Positions 33,280-42,900 of a stretch of DNA of 64,000 bases are shown in pieces (the first letter of the stretch is position 1; every line of letters begins with the position of its first letter). The notes beneath the pieces are model-generated. The model was not told the origin of the DNA. It did not search any database and saw only the letters and a list, made by a program, of their open reading frames with translations. The stretch is taken from positions 87,745 to 151,744 of the forward strand of contig JAQTZV010000012.1 in NCBI GenBank assembly GCA_028687585.1, read 5' to 3'. This stretch comes from Desulfuromonadaceae bacterium. GTDB lineage: Bacteria; Desulfobacterota; Desulfuromonadia; Geobacterales; Pseudopelobacteraceae. The position numbers and the translations under genes are program-made.

Positions 33280-34173
33280 ATGGACCTGAAAATATATTTA
33301 AAAGAACAGTGTGCCTATGTTGATGCGGCGCTAGACCGCTTTCTGCCGAAAGAAACAGAATTGCCCCATACGGTGCATAAGGCGATGCGCTACTCGGTTT
33401 TTGCCGGTGGTAAACGAGTGCGGCCTATTTTGATGCTGGCCGCCTGTGAGACCGTTGGCGGAGACGCTCGCTCTGCAATCCCCGCAGCGTGTGCAATGGA
33501 AATGATTCATACCTACTCGCTTATTCACGATGATCTGCCTGCAATGGATGACGATGATTTCCGTCGCGGAAATCCGACCAATCATAAAGTGTTCGGCGAG
33601 GCCATAGCAATTCTGGCCGGCGACGCGCTTCTGACAGAGGCATTCAAGCTGACCAGCGATCTCCGTTTCGTGGAGGGTGCCAACCCAACCGGTCTGCTCG
33701 CGGTGATTCATGAAATTGCAACATGTGCCGGTTCCGGTGGTATGGTCGGAGGTCAGGTGATAGATATGGAAAGTGAGGGGCTACCGGACATAGATCTTCC
33801 CACCGTCCAATACATTCATACGCATAAAACCGGTGCCCTCATCAAGGCTTCAGTCGTCGCCGGAGCCCTCCTTGGCGGGGCTTCCGGAAAGAAGCTGGCG
33901 GCGGTAACCCGGTATGGTGAAGCGGCCGGACTGGCCTTTCAGATTGCTGATGATATTCTTGACATTGAAGGCACTACCGAGGAGATTGGTAAAGATGCCG
34001 GCAGTGACCAGGCTCGTGGCAAGGCCACCTATCCGGCGGTAATGGGATTGGCCGCAGCCAAGGAAGAGGCCCGGGCGATGATGGATGAAGCGCTGCGAGC
34101 GCTGGACATTTTTGGTGCAGAGGCTGACCCGCTTCGAGAAATTGCCCGCTACATTGTGCTGCGGAAAAACTGA
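33280..34173 (+). CDS. ispA: Farnesyl/geranylgeranyl-type polyprenyl diphosphate synthase
   Basis: The 297-residue enzyme condenses isopentenyl diphosphate with allylic diphosphates. It has GGKRVRPILML, the first Asp-rich motif in LIHDDLPAMDDDDFRRG, and the second in FQIADDILDIEG. I chose ATG 33280, which has AAAGGA 7 bases upstream; earlier starts overlap xseB. Next to dxs it feeds the MEP isoprenoid pathway. Product chain length cannot be fixed by eye, though the short type is likely. Confidence 0.93.
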   Translation: MDLKIYLKEQCAYVDAALDRFLPKETELPHTVHKAMRYSVFAGGKRVRPILMLAACETVGGDARSAIPAACAMEMIHTYSLIHDDLPAMDDDDFRRGNPTNHKVFGEAIAILAGDALLTEAFKLTSDLRFVEGANPTGLLAVIHEIATCAGSGGMVGGQVIDMESEGLPDIDLPTVQYIHTHKTGALIKASVVAGALLGGASGKKLAAVTRYGEAAGLAFQIADDILDIEGTTEEIGKDAGSDQARGKATYPAVMGLAAAKEEARAMMDEALRALDIFGAEADPLREIARYIVLRKN

Positions 34174-34208
34174 AAAATTCTACAATCTCATAAATGACAG
34201 GCGTAAGA

Positions 34209-36083
34209 ATGTCGATTTTAGAAACAATAGACTCACCTGAAGATCTCAAAAAACTTCCAGTCGCCAGACTCCCTGAGCTTGCCGCAAATTTGCGTCAAGC
34301 TATCATTCAAACCTGTGCTGCCAATGGCGGACATCTGGCGCCGTCGCTCGGTGTGGTGGAGCTCACGATTGCTCTGCACAAAGTTTTTACCACTCCGGAA
34401 GACAGGATCATCTGGGATGTGGGGCATCAGGCGTACGCCCACAAACTGCTGACAGGCCGCCGGGACAACTTTGGCACGTTGCGCAGCTTGAATGGCATTA
34501 GTGGCTTCCCCAAGCGTCATGAGTCACCACACGATTCGTTTGATGTCGGTCACTCCTCCACCTCTATATCAGCGGTGACCGGTTTTGCCGTTGCCCGCGA
34601 CCTGGTCGGGCGAAAGGGCAAGGTGCTGGCAGTTATCGGTGACGGTTCCATGACCGGCGGCATTGCCTATGAGGGGATCAACCATGCCGGCCATCTCAAT
34701 AAGGACATGATTATCATCCTGAACGACAACGAAATGTCAATTGCCGAAAATGTCGGTGCTCTGTCTACTTTTCTCACCCGTACCGCGTCAAGCGAGTTTG
34801 TCCACCGCTTCAAAAAAAGTACGGAATCGTTTTTAAAGCGGCTGGATATGGGCAAAGGTGTCCTGCATGTCGCCCGTAAAATGGAAGAGTCGTTCAAAGG
34901 ACTTTTTACTCCGGGAATGCTTTTCGAAGCCTTTGGTTTTGAATATATCGGGCCGATAGATGGCCATGATCTGCCCGCACTGATTGAAACACTTGAGAAA
35001 GTAAAAAAATTTGACAATTCAGTCCTTATCCATGTCCTGACAAAAAAAGGAATGGGGTATACCCCGGCCGAAGAAAATCCCGCGTTGTTTCATGGTGTCG
35101 GACCGTTTGAGTCTGAGACCGGTAAGGTGCTTAAAAGTAAGGGTGGGGCTGCCTCGTACACCGCTGTGTTTGGAGCAGCGCTGTGCAAGTTGGCTTCAGA
35201 AGATGATCGAATTGTTGCCATCACAGCAGCTATGCTGGACGGTACCGGCCTTGCCGGTTTTTCAAAAGAGCATCCCAACCGTTTTTTTGACGTCGGTATT
35301 GCCGAACAGCATGGCGTAACCTTTGCCGCAGGATTAGCGGTCGGCGGTTACCGACCGGTTTTTGCCGTTTACTCCAGTTTTCTGCAGCGTGCCTATGACC
35401 AGATTTGTCACGATGTCTGTCTGCAAAACCTGCCGGTCACCTTTGCCGTTGATCGCGGGGGAGTAGTCGGGAACGATGGGCCGACACATCATGGTGCTTT
35501 TGATATTTCCTATCTGCGCCATCTCCCGAATATGACACTCATGGCCCCCAAAGATGAAAATGAGCTGCAGCACATGCTGGCTACCGCAATAAGCCTGGGG
35601 AGTCCGGCTGCGGTGCGTTACCCCCGTGGAAACGGGTGCGGAGTAGCACTGGATCAGGCTCTTGGAATCCTTCCGGTTGGCATGGCTGAACTGCTGCGCG
35701 AAGGTACTGCCGCTACGATTCTTGCACTTGGTACGATGGTGCGTCCGGCTTTGGAAGCAGCTTCCGCTTTAGAGGAAGAAGGCATTTCTTTGACAGTTGT
35801 CAACGCCCGATTTGTAAAGCCGCTTGACGAAGAACTGCTCATAACGCTGGCAGAGAAACATGGCATTCTGATTACAATAGAGGAAAATTCATTGCAGGGC
35901 GGCTTTGGTTCTGCCGTTCTGGAACTGCTCGAACAGCGCGGCCTGCGCGGCACACGGGTGCTGCGTCTCGGGTATCCGGATACCTATATACCCCAGGGCG
36001 AACAGCACGAACTGCGTACCATGCTGGGTCTGGACAGTACCGGAATTGCGACCTCTATTCGTACATTTCTTACCCGATTATGA
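34209..36083 (+). CDS. dxs: 1-deoxy-D-xylulose-5-phosphate synthase
   Basis: The 624-residue TPP-dependent enzyme makes the first intermediate of the MEP pathway from pyruvate and glyceraldehyde 3-phosphate. TPP-binding [18 protein letters not shown] and [12 protein letters not shown], and the later [18 protein letters not shown], are all present. The start [13 protein letters not shown] at 34209 is the usual family start, preceded by AGGCGTAAGA. Length is normal. It overlaps the next gene by 4 bases. Confidence 0.96.
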   Translation: MSILETIDSPEDLKKLPVARLPELAANLRQAIIQTCAANGGHLAPSLGVVELTIALHKVFTTPEDRIIWDVGHQAYAHKLLTGRRDNFGTLRSLNGISGFPKRHESPHDSFDVGHSSTSISAVTGFAVARDLVGRKGKVLAVIGDGSMTGGIAYEGINHAGHLNKDMIIILNDNEMSIAENVGALSTFLTRTASSEFVHRFKKSTESFLKRLDMGKGVLHVARKMEESFKGLFTPGMLFEAFGFEYIGPIDGHDLPALIETLEKVKKFDNSVLIHVLTKKGMGYTPAEENPALFHGVGPFESETGKVLKSKGGAASYTAVFGAALCKLASEDDRIVAITAAMLDGTGLAGFSKEHPNRFFDVGIAEQHGVTFAAGLAVGGYRPVFAVYSSFLQRAYDQICHDVCLQNLPVTFAVDRGGVVGNDGPTHHGAFDISYLRHLPNMTLMAPKDENELQHMLATAISLGSPAAVRYPRGNGCGVALDQALGILPVGMAELLREGTAATILALGTMVRPALEAASALEEEGISLTVVNARFVKPLDEELLITLAEKHGILITIEENSLQGGFGSAVLELLEQRGLRGTRVLRLGYPDTYIPQGEQHELRTMLGLDSTGIATSIRTFLTRL

Positions 36084-37363
36084 CAATCTCCGTGCGGAAA
36101 ATATGCTGCATGTCTGGTGCCCTCTTCGCTGTCTGGTTCTTCTTGCTGACCATCGCATCTGCACAACCGCCCGGCAGCGAACCGGTCACGCAGGGCGGTG
36201 ACGGCCACGAACTGGCTCAACGCGGGGAATACGAAAAGGGTATTGAACAGTTACGGAAAGAGTACCTGCTCTTTCCCCTCAAGCTTGCAATCAAAAAGAA
36301 CCTTGCAGAGGCTTATGCCGCCTTTGGCCATCAGTTTCTCAAACAGAAGCGTTATGAGCAGGCGGATGAAAATTTCATCAAAGCAGAGGAACTCTACCCG
36401 GAAGAAGTTAAGTACTTGCTTCTGCGCGGCATCAGTAACTATTATCTGAAAAAATATGATGTGGCGCGCTATGAACTCGAAAGCGCAAAAAATCTCAAAG
36501 ATGATTCTGCTGAAGTTCTCTATTATTTAGGCCTCGTGCAGTTCGATACAGATCATCGCCTGGAAGCCATAGCGCTATGGGAACAGGCACTCAAGCTCTC
36601 TCCCGGCCGGAGCGAAATTGTTGAACTCCTCAATAAATCCCGTAAGGAAAATAGTGTTGAAGCAAAAATGGACAGGGGGCACAGCTCCCGGTTTGATCTT
36701 ACGTACGATTCCGGAGTCGATACGGAGTTTGCGCTTGCAATCCTTGAAGTACTTGAGTCGGCGGCAAATCTGGTCGGAGCCGAGCTTGGACTGTTCCCGG
36801 AAGCTCGAATTCCGGTTGGTATCTATAAACGGGCAGATTATAAAACGGTCACCGATTCCCCTGATTGGTCTGGTGGCTTTTATGACGGGAAAATACGCCT
36901 TCCCTTTGGTGCTTTGAACGAAATTACTCCTCCAATGAGAGGCGTTTTGTATCATGAATACGCGCATGTCGTCGTATTCGAAATGACACGCGGCAACTGT
37001 CCGCTCTGGCTGAATGAAGGTATCGCAGAGATGTTTGGACGGATGCAGTATAGCCGTTCACTGCAGGAGTTCGGCCGTGCTGCACGTACGGGCAAGCTGA
37101 TAGAAATCAGGAGTATGGAAGTCGACTTTAGCGGATTATCTTCTTCAGCTGCTTCCCTGGCATACCAGCAGAGCTATGCGCTGGTTAAGTATATGGTCGC
37201 GACATATGGTTGGCACAGGGTCAGGCTGATCCTGTCAGGCCTCGGGGAAGGACTCACTTTTGATGCAGCGGCTACGGCAGCTCTTAAAGACTATAATCTT
37301 AATTATGATGCTCTGGTGAATGAGTGGCGCAGTTCAGTGGAACGGGAAATGGCGGGTAGGTAA
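36080..37363 (+). CDS. TPR protein with HEXXH peptidase (MA-like) domain
   Basis: The 427-residue exported protein has a hydrophobic signal ([19 protein letters not shown]). Three to four TPR units follow (about residues 42-190), then a gluzincin-type peptidase domain with [10 protein letters not shown] and a downstream NEGIAEMF that supplies the third zinc ligand. The order TPR then MA-like peptidase is known in Desulfuromonadota. It probably acts in the periplasm as a zinc metallopeptidase with a protein-binding arm. Coupled translation with dxs (ATGA) appears to be operon economy, not shared function. Confidence 0.85.
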   Translation: MTISVRKICCMSGALFAVWFFLLTIASAQPPGSEPVTQGGDGHELAQRGEYEKGIEQLRKEYLLFPLKLAIKKNLAEAYAAFGHQFLKQKRYEQADENFIKAEELYPEEVKYLLLRGISNYYLKKYDVARYELESAKNLKDDSAEVLYYLGLVQFDTDHRLEAIALWEQALKLSPGRSEIVELLNKSRKENSVEAKMDRGHSSRFDLTYDSGVDTEFALAILEVLESAANLVGAELGLFPEARIPVGIYKRADYKTVTDSPDWSGGFYDGKIRLPFGALNEITPPMRGVLYHEYAHVVVFEMTRGNCPLWLNEGIAEMFGRMQYSRSLQEFGRAARTGKLIEIRSMEVDFSGLSSSAASLAYQQSYALVKYMVATYGWHRVRLILSGLGEGLTFDAAATAALKDYNLNYDALVNEWRSSVEREMAGR

Positions 37364-37383
37364 GCGCTTGCAGAGGAGATTCA

Positions 37384-37680
37384 TTAGCCTGTTGCCTCAA
37401 TTCCGAGCAAGTATTTCTTGTTATCCAATAGCATCGCTAATTTTGTTAATGCAGATCTGATAATTACTTCCAGTCGGTCGCAAGCTGAATCATTTTGAAG
37501 CTTATTGATATCTGAATGATGGACCAATTTGCTGACCAGTCGTCCTTTTGAGGAAATCTCCAGAATATACACGTCTTGACATCCCATCATCTTCCCATCG
37601 GCAAGTGATACGCTTGTGAGGGTTATTCCCCTCTGTTTTGCTAGATTAACGGTAAATTCTTCAATCATAATTTTGACCAT
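37384..37680 (-). CDS. Hypothetical protein
   Basis: The 98-residue product has no signal or membrane segment. It begins EEFTVNLAKQRGITLTSVS and has a central CQDVYILEISSKGRLV strand pattern. I do not recognise it. Either ATG 37680 or 37668 could be the start; neither has a strong ribosome binding site. It faces the preceding protease gene tail to tail. Confidence 0.45.
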   Translation of the reverse strand: MVKIMIEEFTVNLAKQRGITLTSVSLADGKMMGCQDVYILEISSKGRLVSKLVHHSDINKLQNDSACDRLEVIIRSALTKLAMLLDNKKYLLGIEATG

Positions 37681-37725
37681 TTGACTCTGAAATGCATGTT
37701 CATTGGCAAAAAATGAACATGCAAA

Positions 37726-37899
37726 TTAATTGTGTGCACCTGTCTGATTGTAGGAAACGTACTGATGCTGTTTGTTCCAGAGCATTTGAGTGGCTTTATC
37801 AAGGGTGGAATTTAGCTCCTGAAGCGATGCGCGAGCATAGCGGTTGGCTATCCGGTGTAAGACCTTACGTGTGATGGCTGGATTTGTATACCACGGCAT
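37726..37899 (-). CDS. Small basic hypothetical protein
   Basis: The 57-residue product starts MPWYTNPAITRKVLHRIANR and is helical and basic. The ATG at 37899 has AAAGGAGAG 5 bases upstream, a strong ribosome binding site that decides the start; the track start at 37923 precedes it. I do not recognise the family. An AT-rich palindromic stretch (37924-38000) lies upstream and could hold its promoter. Confidence 0.5.
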   Translation of the reverse strand: MPWYTNPAITRKVLHRIANRYARASLQELNSTLDKATQMLWNKQHQYVSYNQTGAHN

Positions 37900-38229
37900 T
37901 TTCAGCTCTCCTTTTTTACGCAATATAACTGATATATTGTGTAAAGCATACGACGTGCCAATATTATAATATTAGTAATATCAATATATTATGCGAAACA
38001 TGCGAATGTATGTCGCTTGCATGGCTTGTTATATGGCGGCATGTCCCGGTTGCTTTTGCGATTGCTGACGGGGTAGATATGCAAACAGGCATTGAACCCG
38101 AATGTAGTGGCCGAAAGTATAATGATGCTCTGATGAATGAGTTGTGCCGCTCAGGAAAGGGGAAATGGTGGGCAGGTAATTATTTTCTTGCGTAGAAACA
38201 ACGGCCATGCTATACAATTCGTCTTTCGT
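37900..38229. other. AT-rich intergenic region before tRNA-Pro
   Basis: The stretch has AT palindromes around 37958-37990 (TAATATTAGTAATATCAATA) and otherwise no gene. The plus-strand ORF at 38010-38195 has no ribosome binding site. The minus-strand ORF at 38029-38328 is the well-known spurious translation antisense to a tRNA. Confidence 0.5.
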
Positions 38230-38306
38230 CGGTGAGTAGCGCAGCCTGGTAGCGCACCTGCCTTGGGAGCAGGGGGTCGCTGGTTCGATTCCAGTCTCAC
38301 CGACCA
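38230..38306 (+). tRNA. tRNA-Pro(UGG)
   Basis: The acceptor CGGTGAG pairs with CTCACCG. The D arm contains AGCCTGGTAGCGC, the anticodon loop CTTGGGA presents TGG, the T loop is GGTTCGATTCC, and CCA is encoded. The canonical cloverleaf is complete. Confidence 0.97.
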
Positions 38307-38314
38307 GACAATTC

Positions 38315-38348
38315 AAGGACTTAGCCAATTGCGGTTAAGTCCTTTTTT
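38315..38348 (+). terminator. Intrinsic terminator after tRNA-Pro
   Basis: AAGGACTTAGCC pairs with GGTTAAGTCCTT (one G-T or mismatch allowed) around a short loop and is followed by T6. It lies 9 bases after the tRNA. Confidence 0.88.
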
Positions 38349-38628
38349 GTTGGCTTTTCTTTTGGTAACCTTTCAACTATTTTATCATCTCTTCCGCAGT
38401 CTCATAATCAATCATTTTCCGGCGTGATCTTTCTGAGTATCTACCACTCTGAAATTGGTACTGACACTACGTCCTGTATAGGGAAATAACACTCGCCCGT
38501 CTGGAAGGGAGGTGTGCCATGACCGCCGCCTCTCGCTCTGCCTGTGTCAATGCTTTGTCTGGATCGTTACGGCGGCGATTTCTCCTTTCACTGTGAGTGG
38601 TTAGGGAATATGTGTTTGAGTTTTGGGC
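38349..38628. other. Intergenic region with no supported gene
   Basis: No complete gene is seen. A 25-codon plus-strand frame at 38519 begins ATGACCGCC after GGGAGGTGTG. The opposite strand reads as plausible protein without a start (NDPDKALTQAEREAAVMAHL). Either may be a remnant; neither is strong enough to call. Confidence 0.35.
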
Positions 38629-38664
38629 AAAAAAAGTCCCCAAGGCTGGATGCCAAGGGGACTT
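38629..38664 (-). terminator. Minus-strand intrinsic terminator, distal of a pair
   Basis: On the minus strand AAGTCCCCTTGGCATC and its partner CCAAGGGGACTT form a strong stem followed by T7. It lies downstream of the 52-residue gene, behind the terminator at 38673-38703. Confidence 0.8.
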
Positions 38665-38672
38665 GATGGACG

Positions 38673-38703
38673 AAAAAAAGGCCTCCGATTCTGGAAGCCC
38701 TTT
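38673..38703 (-). terminator. Minus-strand intrinsic terminator, proximal of a pair
   Basis: On the minus strand GGGCTTCC pairs with GGAGGCC around AGAATC, followed by T7. It is the first terminator after the 52-residue gene. Confidence 0.8.
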
Positions 38704-38759
38704 CGAGTATGTCGTTATTTTTACACAGTTTTCCTTTTTCTCATGAAGGCAAGCGAGGG

Positions 38760-38918
38760 TTATTTACGTCGGACACTCCGTATAGGATCAAGCCCAACTG
38801 TGGCCCATCCAGTAGAACGTTTGAATTTAGAAATTTTCTTTGCATCAATCAGATCATCCAACAAAGACGGTTTTACAAAATCAAATCGTTGGCTATTGTA
38901 TTGCACATGAATTAGCAT
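38760..38918 (-). CDS. Conserved small protein of 52 residues (missed by the ORF track)
   Basis: The minus-strand frame encodes 52 residues, beginning MLIHVQYNSQRFDFVKPSLL and ending WATVGLDPIRSVRRK. AGAGG lies just upstream of the ATG, and two tandem terminators follow the stop. The pattern (strand, Y/F-D-F/Y-V-K, then an R-S-T/S-G-W segment) is one I associate with a small family in Geobacter and relatives; no function is known to me. It is below the ORF-track length cut-off. Dedicated terminators argue for a real, possibly well expressed gene. It may be a small cytoplasmic signalling adaptor. Confidence 0.7.
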   Translation of the reverse strand: MLIHVQYNSQRFDFVKPSLLDDLIDAKKISKFKRSTGWATVGLDPIRSVRRK

Positions 38919-39074
38919 CCTACACCTCTCTCATAGTTATTATCGGACAACAGTTCGCCACCCTGTTTTATGTGTAAACTTTTCTGACATGCCTTTAACT
39001 TTTCTTGTGTCTCCAGAATGCCAGACCTGCAATGCCTCCGCCGAGAAGCTGCATTGTGAACTTCTGTTAGCAAT

Positions 39075-39428
39075 TCAGTAAATACATTTGAGCATACCAA
39101 ATGTTTCCTGCATCACCTTTCCCGGATCGACACTGTTAGTTGCAACGATGTCACGCAGTTGAGAAAATGAATCCGCGTTTATGCTTATTATCTGAAGGCC
39201 CACGCCGTTGACATCTTTCCGAACAACGTTTGCATTGACCTTTAAAGACGAGTGGCTGGAGTGATAGACGGTAACATTAACCGACGATTTAAGTGGTATA
39301 TCGATATCCGTCTTAAGGTACATGCCACGCAGACTCAGATTGTCTGTTTTGCACATCTCCATTTCGTTGTCAAAACGAATAGAGGCGCCAGTGGAGTAAT
39401 TAACCCGAGTGTAATTTCTGCCGTTCAC
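39075..39428 (-). CDS. PilZ-domain protein
   Basis: The 117-residue product fits a single PilZ domain that binds cyclic di-GMP. An RxxxR-like N-terminal motif is seen in NYTRVNYSTGASIRF, and the second motif region is NLSLRGMYLKTDIDIPL. Residues NVVRKDVNGVGLQII complete the beta barrel. The usual D/NxSxxG is read as NLSLRG, which keeps the Ser and Gly. It stands alone, and no partner domain tells what it regulates. Confidence 0.8.
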   Translation of the reverse strand: MNGRNYTRVNYSTGASIRFDNEMEMCKTDNLSLRGMYLKTDIDIPLKSSVNVTVYHSSHSSLKVNANVVRKDVNGVGLQIISINADSFSQLRDIVATNSVDPGKVMQETFGMLKCIY

Positions 39429-39553
39429 TGCAGTGCCCTATGGCGACCCAGAACATCTGACCTGTCATATAAAGCGTTAACTTTTCCGACAACACACTAT
39501 AAAGGCATCACCAATGCCTTTATATAAAACTCTATGCGTAATTCTGTCCCAAC

Positions 39554-40213
39554 TCAGGCCTTTTTGTTCATTCTGCGCTTGCCGAATAAAGCAAGACCAC
39601 CCATACCGATGCCAAGCAGCATTATGGTGCCGGGTTCTGGGACGGGGGCAACACCAGTCGTTATGAGAACTTCTGGAAAATTGTTACATGCACCATAATT
39701 CAACACAAAATCATAAACACCAGCGGCATTTCCAAGAGAATCGTTTTTTGCAGCAGTTGGATACGAAAAATTGTAGGGAGTAGACCCCTGAGCGTTTGTC
39801 AGCGTCAAGTAGAATCCATCATCATGCCTGATCGTGGCATTAGCATCAAAATATGCTGTACCTGTGAACTGGAAGATAGAACCTACAAAACCAGGTCCGG
39901 TGAAGAAGCTATTTTTAATTGCGTCGGTAGTTCCACCAGCCCATACAAGGCCATTCAGGTTTATAGAATTGCTGCCTTGCAAAAAAGTATCGTAAGTTGT
40001 TGTTCCTCTATTGCTATCAAAGTTAATTTTATCGATTTGAAAAGATGCGATTGCAGCAGTTGTCGGCATGTTAGCCGGTAACAAAAGATTTCCCGCAGCA
40101 ACTTGAGACATTGAGCCATTAGTCCAAATTGAACCGCTAAATGGTGTTGCCATGGCACTCGTTGCCATCATTAACATTGCCCCTGCCAGTAATGCCAAAA
40201 TTTTCTTTTTCAT
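39554..40213 (-). CDS. PEP-CTERM sorting-domain exported protein
   Basis: The 219-residue product has a signal peptide (LLAGAMLMMATSAMA) and the C-terminal sorting signal VPEPGTIMLLGIGMGGLALF followed by a basic tail (GKRRMNKKA). PEP-CTERM proteins are processed by an exosortase and displayed in the extracellular matrix. The body is a beta-rich, Asn/Gly/Thr-rich domain without an enzyme motif. GGAGGTAG precedes ATG 40213, which I prefer to the track start. The exosortase is not in this window. Confidence 0.88.
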   Translation of the reverse strand: MKKKILALLAGAMLMMATSAMATPFSGSIWTNGSMSQVAAGNLLLPANMPTTAAIASFQIDKINFDSNRGTTTYDTFLQGSNSINLNGLVWAGGTTDAIKNSFFTGPGFVGSIFQFTGTAYFDANATIRHDDGFYLTLTNAQGSTPYNFSYPTAAKNDSLGNAAGVYDFVLNYGACNNFPEVLITTGVAPVPEPGTIMLLGIGMGGLALFGKRRMNKKA

Positions 40214-40531
40214 TTTCCCTACCTCCATTTTTTGTTTAGACTTATTCAGCTAAAATCCGGGCAGCTAAGACGAATAGTTAAAAGCAAAAATTATTCCAAA
40301 ACTGTAACATGCTAAAATTGCTGATTATGTGTGGAGGTGATTTGATGATTCTGAAATATGTAAATTTTATCGACACAAGAATTGATTGGAATATGTGAGC
40401 GAGAAGATACCACTTTTAGTCATAAGCTCTGAGGGTAATTTCGGGACACGGCTGAGGAGATTTATTAAGAAATTAAATGAATAGGGGGGCCAGCCAGAAA
40501 AATATTTCCCCACCTTTTTAACAGTAACAAA
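40214..40531. other. Intergenic region upstream of the PEP-CTERM gene
   Basis: No gene is supported. A 17-codon frame at 40345 (MILKYVNFIDTRIDWNM) has a perfect GGAGGTGATTTG ribosome binding site, but nothing else supports it. A weak hairpin (GGGG ... CCCC near 40483-40513) lies beside the end of the phosphatase gene. Confidence 0.35.
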
Positions 40532-41266
40532 TCATATATTCGTTACTTGACAGAGGACTACGGTAATATTATCCTTACCACCCGCTTTTTTTGCCGATTC
40601 CACGAGCTGCTCAATTTTTTGTAGGAGTGTAACCGGGGCTAAGAGAATAGTGACTAATTCAGTATCCTCGATCATATCGGTTAGGCCGTCCGAACAAAGA
40701 ATAAACAGATCGTCCGGCAGCAAATTACCACGCAGGATATCAAGGGAAATGTCCTTGTCAATGCCTACGGCCCTGAGTACGATGTTTTTTTTGGGATGGA
40801 CGCGAGCCGCTTCAGCAGTGATTATTCCACCATCCACCTGTATCTGCACCAACGAGTGATCCTTGGTTAATTGCCGCAGTACGCCATTTCTGAAAAGGTA
40901 TATCCGGCTGTCGCCAACATGACCGATAATATAACGTCTCTCGGCAAACGTCAGCAGTTCTGCCGTACACCCCATTCCGGAATCGTGAGGGTTTCGGATG
41001 ACATGCTCGACCATTCGATTATTAGCAACACTGAATACCTGCTGGACAAGCTGATACGCTTCTTCTTCCGAAGCTACTGCAGAAACAGTAAAATATTCTC
41101 GAACAGCTGTAACAAATATACTGCTGGCCACCTCACCCGCAGAGGCACCGCCCATACCGTCAGCGACAGCTACGACAAGATGCTCAGGCATTATTACAAA
41201 AGCATCCTCGTTGTTTAAGCGGCGCAGTCCGACATCTGTTGCTCCGGCAGTTTCAATAATGGCCAT
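40532..41266 (-). CDS. PP2C-family Ser/Thr protein phosphatase
   Basis: The 244-residue Mg/Mn-dependent phosphatase has all PP2C signatures: DVGLRRLNNEDAF, AVADGMGGASAGEVAS, GHVGDSRIYLF, LCSDGLTDMIEDTEL and GGKDNITVVL. It should dephosphorylate Ser/Thr kinase targets in the cytoplasm. I start at ATG 41266 (GAAAGAG upstream). Two PEGA-type kinases and an FHA protein lie within 18 kb, which makes this a candidate for their antagonist, as PppA is for PpkA in type VI secretion loci. That link is inferred. Confidence 0.92.
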   Translation of the reverse strand: MAIIETAGATDVGLRRLNNEDAFVIMPEHLVVAVADGMGGASAGEVASSIFVTAVREYFTVSAVASEEEAYQLVQQVFSVANNRMVEHVIRNPHDSGMGCTAELLTFAERRYIIGHVGDSRIYLFRNGVLRQLTKDHSLVQIQVDGGIITAEAARVHPKKNIVLRAVGIDKDISLDILRGNLLPDDLFILCSDGLTDMIEDTELVTILLAPVTLLQKIEQLVESAKKAGGKDNITVVLCQVTNI

Positions 41267-41856
41267 GGTATGCTCTTTCAAAGGGTACGTTTTTCACCGT
41301 AACGCTGGATATGTTTGAATGTACTCGGTTAAATAATTTGAATATAAAAACAGTGTCGGGACTATAGAATAAAATCTATCAGTTGGCAAGGCAAGGCTTA
41401 TGTTATTGCGTTATAAAGATCATTTAGCAATTCTACAGGTGAGATGAAATAAAGTCATGTCATTTTTACAAAAACCTCTACAAAACGTAATTATAATTAA
41501 GTCAAAACTTACTTTTTTTGTTAGAGTGTGGTTATCTAACAGCAACGACCTGAATTGCCTGGTGCTACCCGAATAACATTCGGAGTCGCTACTTTATGGA
41601 ACGTTATCTTGCACATATTAATCTTTGCTCTGCTCTTCTTCATCTGCTCCATGGTCAAGTTCCGCAGGTCAGGGGAATAACACTCTTCGTCAGAAACTAC
41701 CCAACCGCCTACTCTGCCTATTTCTATAGAGAAGCGGCTGGAATCTTGACAGCTCGATTCTACGGTGGCATCTGCCGAGAGGTTCATCAAATGACAATTA
41801 AATGGTTTGTTGAACGGTATTGATTAGAGTGTAGTCAAATTATAAAGGGGGACAAC
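41267..41856. other. Intergenic region with two overlapping uncertain ORFs
   Basis: Two long frames overlap here on opposite strands (41536-41790 minus, 41596-41823 plus). The minus frame has the more protein-like composition and six Cys, ending GNSGRCC, but no ribosome binding site. The plus frame has none either. I call neither. AT-rich sequence at 41300-41520 probably carries promoters for the phosphatase and for the CsgG run. Confidence 0.4.
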
Positions 41857-42831
41857 ATGATGAAGATACGACGAGTGATATTACCGGTAGTGTTGGCCCT
41901 GCTGATGTGCGTGGTATCAGTACCCAAAACGCATGCAGCCGGACAGGTCGTTACGCAGGAAACGAGGGATTGGGCAAAAAAAACTATTGAGAATGAGAAA
42001 ACTGTTGCAGTTGCCCCAACCCAAAATGCCATGGTTATCCTCTACTTTCTCAACCGGACCGGAAGGGCCGAACTGGACCCCTTACAAAAAGGGATGACCC
42101 TGATGCTGTTGACCGATCTTTCCCAGGTTCCCAATCTCCAGTTCGTAGAGCGTATAAAACTGCAGGCGCTTGCTGAGGAGCTTGGGCTTGGAAGTTCGGG
42201 CTTGGTGGATCAGACAACGGCTCCCAGGGTCGGGAAGCTGGTCGGCGCCCGCTTTATCTCCGGAGGCGATTTTGTTGGAGGAAAAGAAGCTCGATTTGAT
42301 ACTCAGTCGCGGCTTCTTGATGTTACATCCTCAGAAATATCGGCGCAGTTTTCCTTGTCCGGCACCCTTGACGAAATCCTTGCAACAGAGAAAGAACTCG
42401 TCTTCAAAATTGTGGATACATTGAAGATCAGCCTCAAGCCAGAGGAGGTGGCTGCGATCCGCAAACCCTGCTCCAATAGTGTGAAAGCCTTAGATTCCCT
42501 GTTCCGTGGAGTTGATGCCAGTGATCGGGGGGAATATCAGCAGGCAGGCGAGCTGTACAGTGAAGCACTGAAGATCGATCCTGACATCTGTGCCGCTGCT
42601 GCAGCATTACAGGAACTGATAGGTATGGGAGGGTATTCTGATAGTATGAAAGGGAAAGGGGGGAAAACTGCAAAGGGGGATATCTTTGCACCCCAGTCAG
42701 CCTTGGCGGACATTGCGTACTCTGTCAGCAGCCAGACATCGCTTACCAACCAGATTGTACACGTAGATGTGTTACCCAAGTCCGCGATAGCGGCGACAAC
42801 ACCGGTCAGAATCAAAGTCACCTTTCCGTAA
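41857..42831 (+). CDS. CsgG-family exported protein with TPR-like C-terminus
   Basis: The 324-residue product has a signal peptide (VVLALLMCVVSVPKTHAAG). A CsgG/curli-assembly-type domain follows: MVILYFLNRTGRAELDPLQK, VERIKLQALAEELGLGSSG, VGKLVGARFISGGDF. A short TPR-like stretch (GEYQQAGELYSEALKIDP) and a small beta tail complete it. The ATG has GGGGGACAAC upstream. CsgG-family proteins occur in outer-membrane secretion or as periplasmic lipoproteins. This paralogue lacks the lipobox and opens the plus-strand run with the barrel gene next. Confidence 0.8.
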   Translation: MMKIRRVILPVVLALLMCVVSVPKTHAAGQVVTQETRDWAKKTIENEKTVAVAPTQNAMVILYFLNRTGRAELDPLQKGMTLMLLTDLSQVPNLQFVERIKLQALAEELGLGSSGLVDQTTAPRVGKLVGARFISGGDFVGGKEARFDTQSRLLDVTSSEISAQFSLSGTLDEILATEKELVFKIVDTLKISLKPEEVAAIRKPCSNSVKALDSLFRGVDASDRGEYQQAGELYSEALKIDPDICAAAAALQELIGMGGYSDSMKGKGGKTAKGDIFAPQSALADIAYSVSSQTSLTNQIVHVDVLPKSAIAATTPVRIKVTFP

Positions 42832-42900
42832 TTATTTTTGCAGTATCCGGTGCGCACTTCGGATGCCTGCCTGACATGCCTTGCGTCAAAGGGGGATTAC

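Noticed and set aside
38029-38328. Minus-strand ORF with the GETGIEPATP segment
   Set aside because: This is the well-known spurious translation antisense to tRNA-Pro(UGG).
38623-38910. 95-residue plus-strand ORF
   Set aside because: It runs antisense through two terminators and the 52-residue gene.
41536-41823. Overlapping ORFs of 84 (minus) and 75 (plus) residues
   Set aside because: Neither has a ribosome binding site or a recognisable domain. A Cys-rich peptide precursor was considered for the minus frame, but there is no modifying enzyme nearby.
41282-41856. Cyclic-di-GMP (GEMM) riboswitch, expected in Geobacter before surface genes
   Set aside because: No GEMM core motif was seen here or in the other long intergenic regions.
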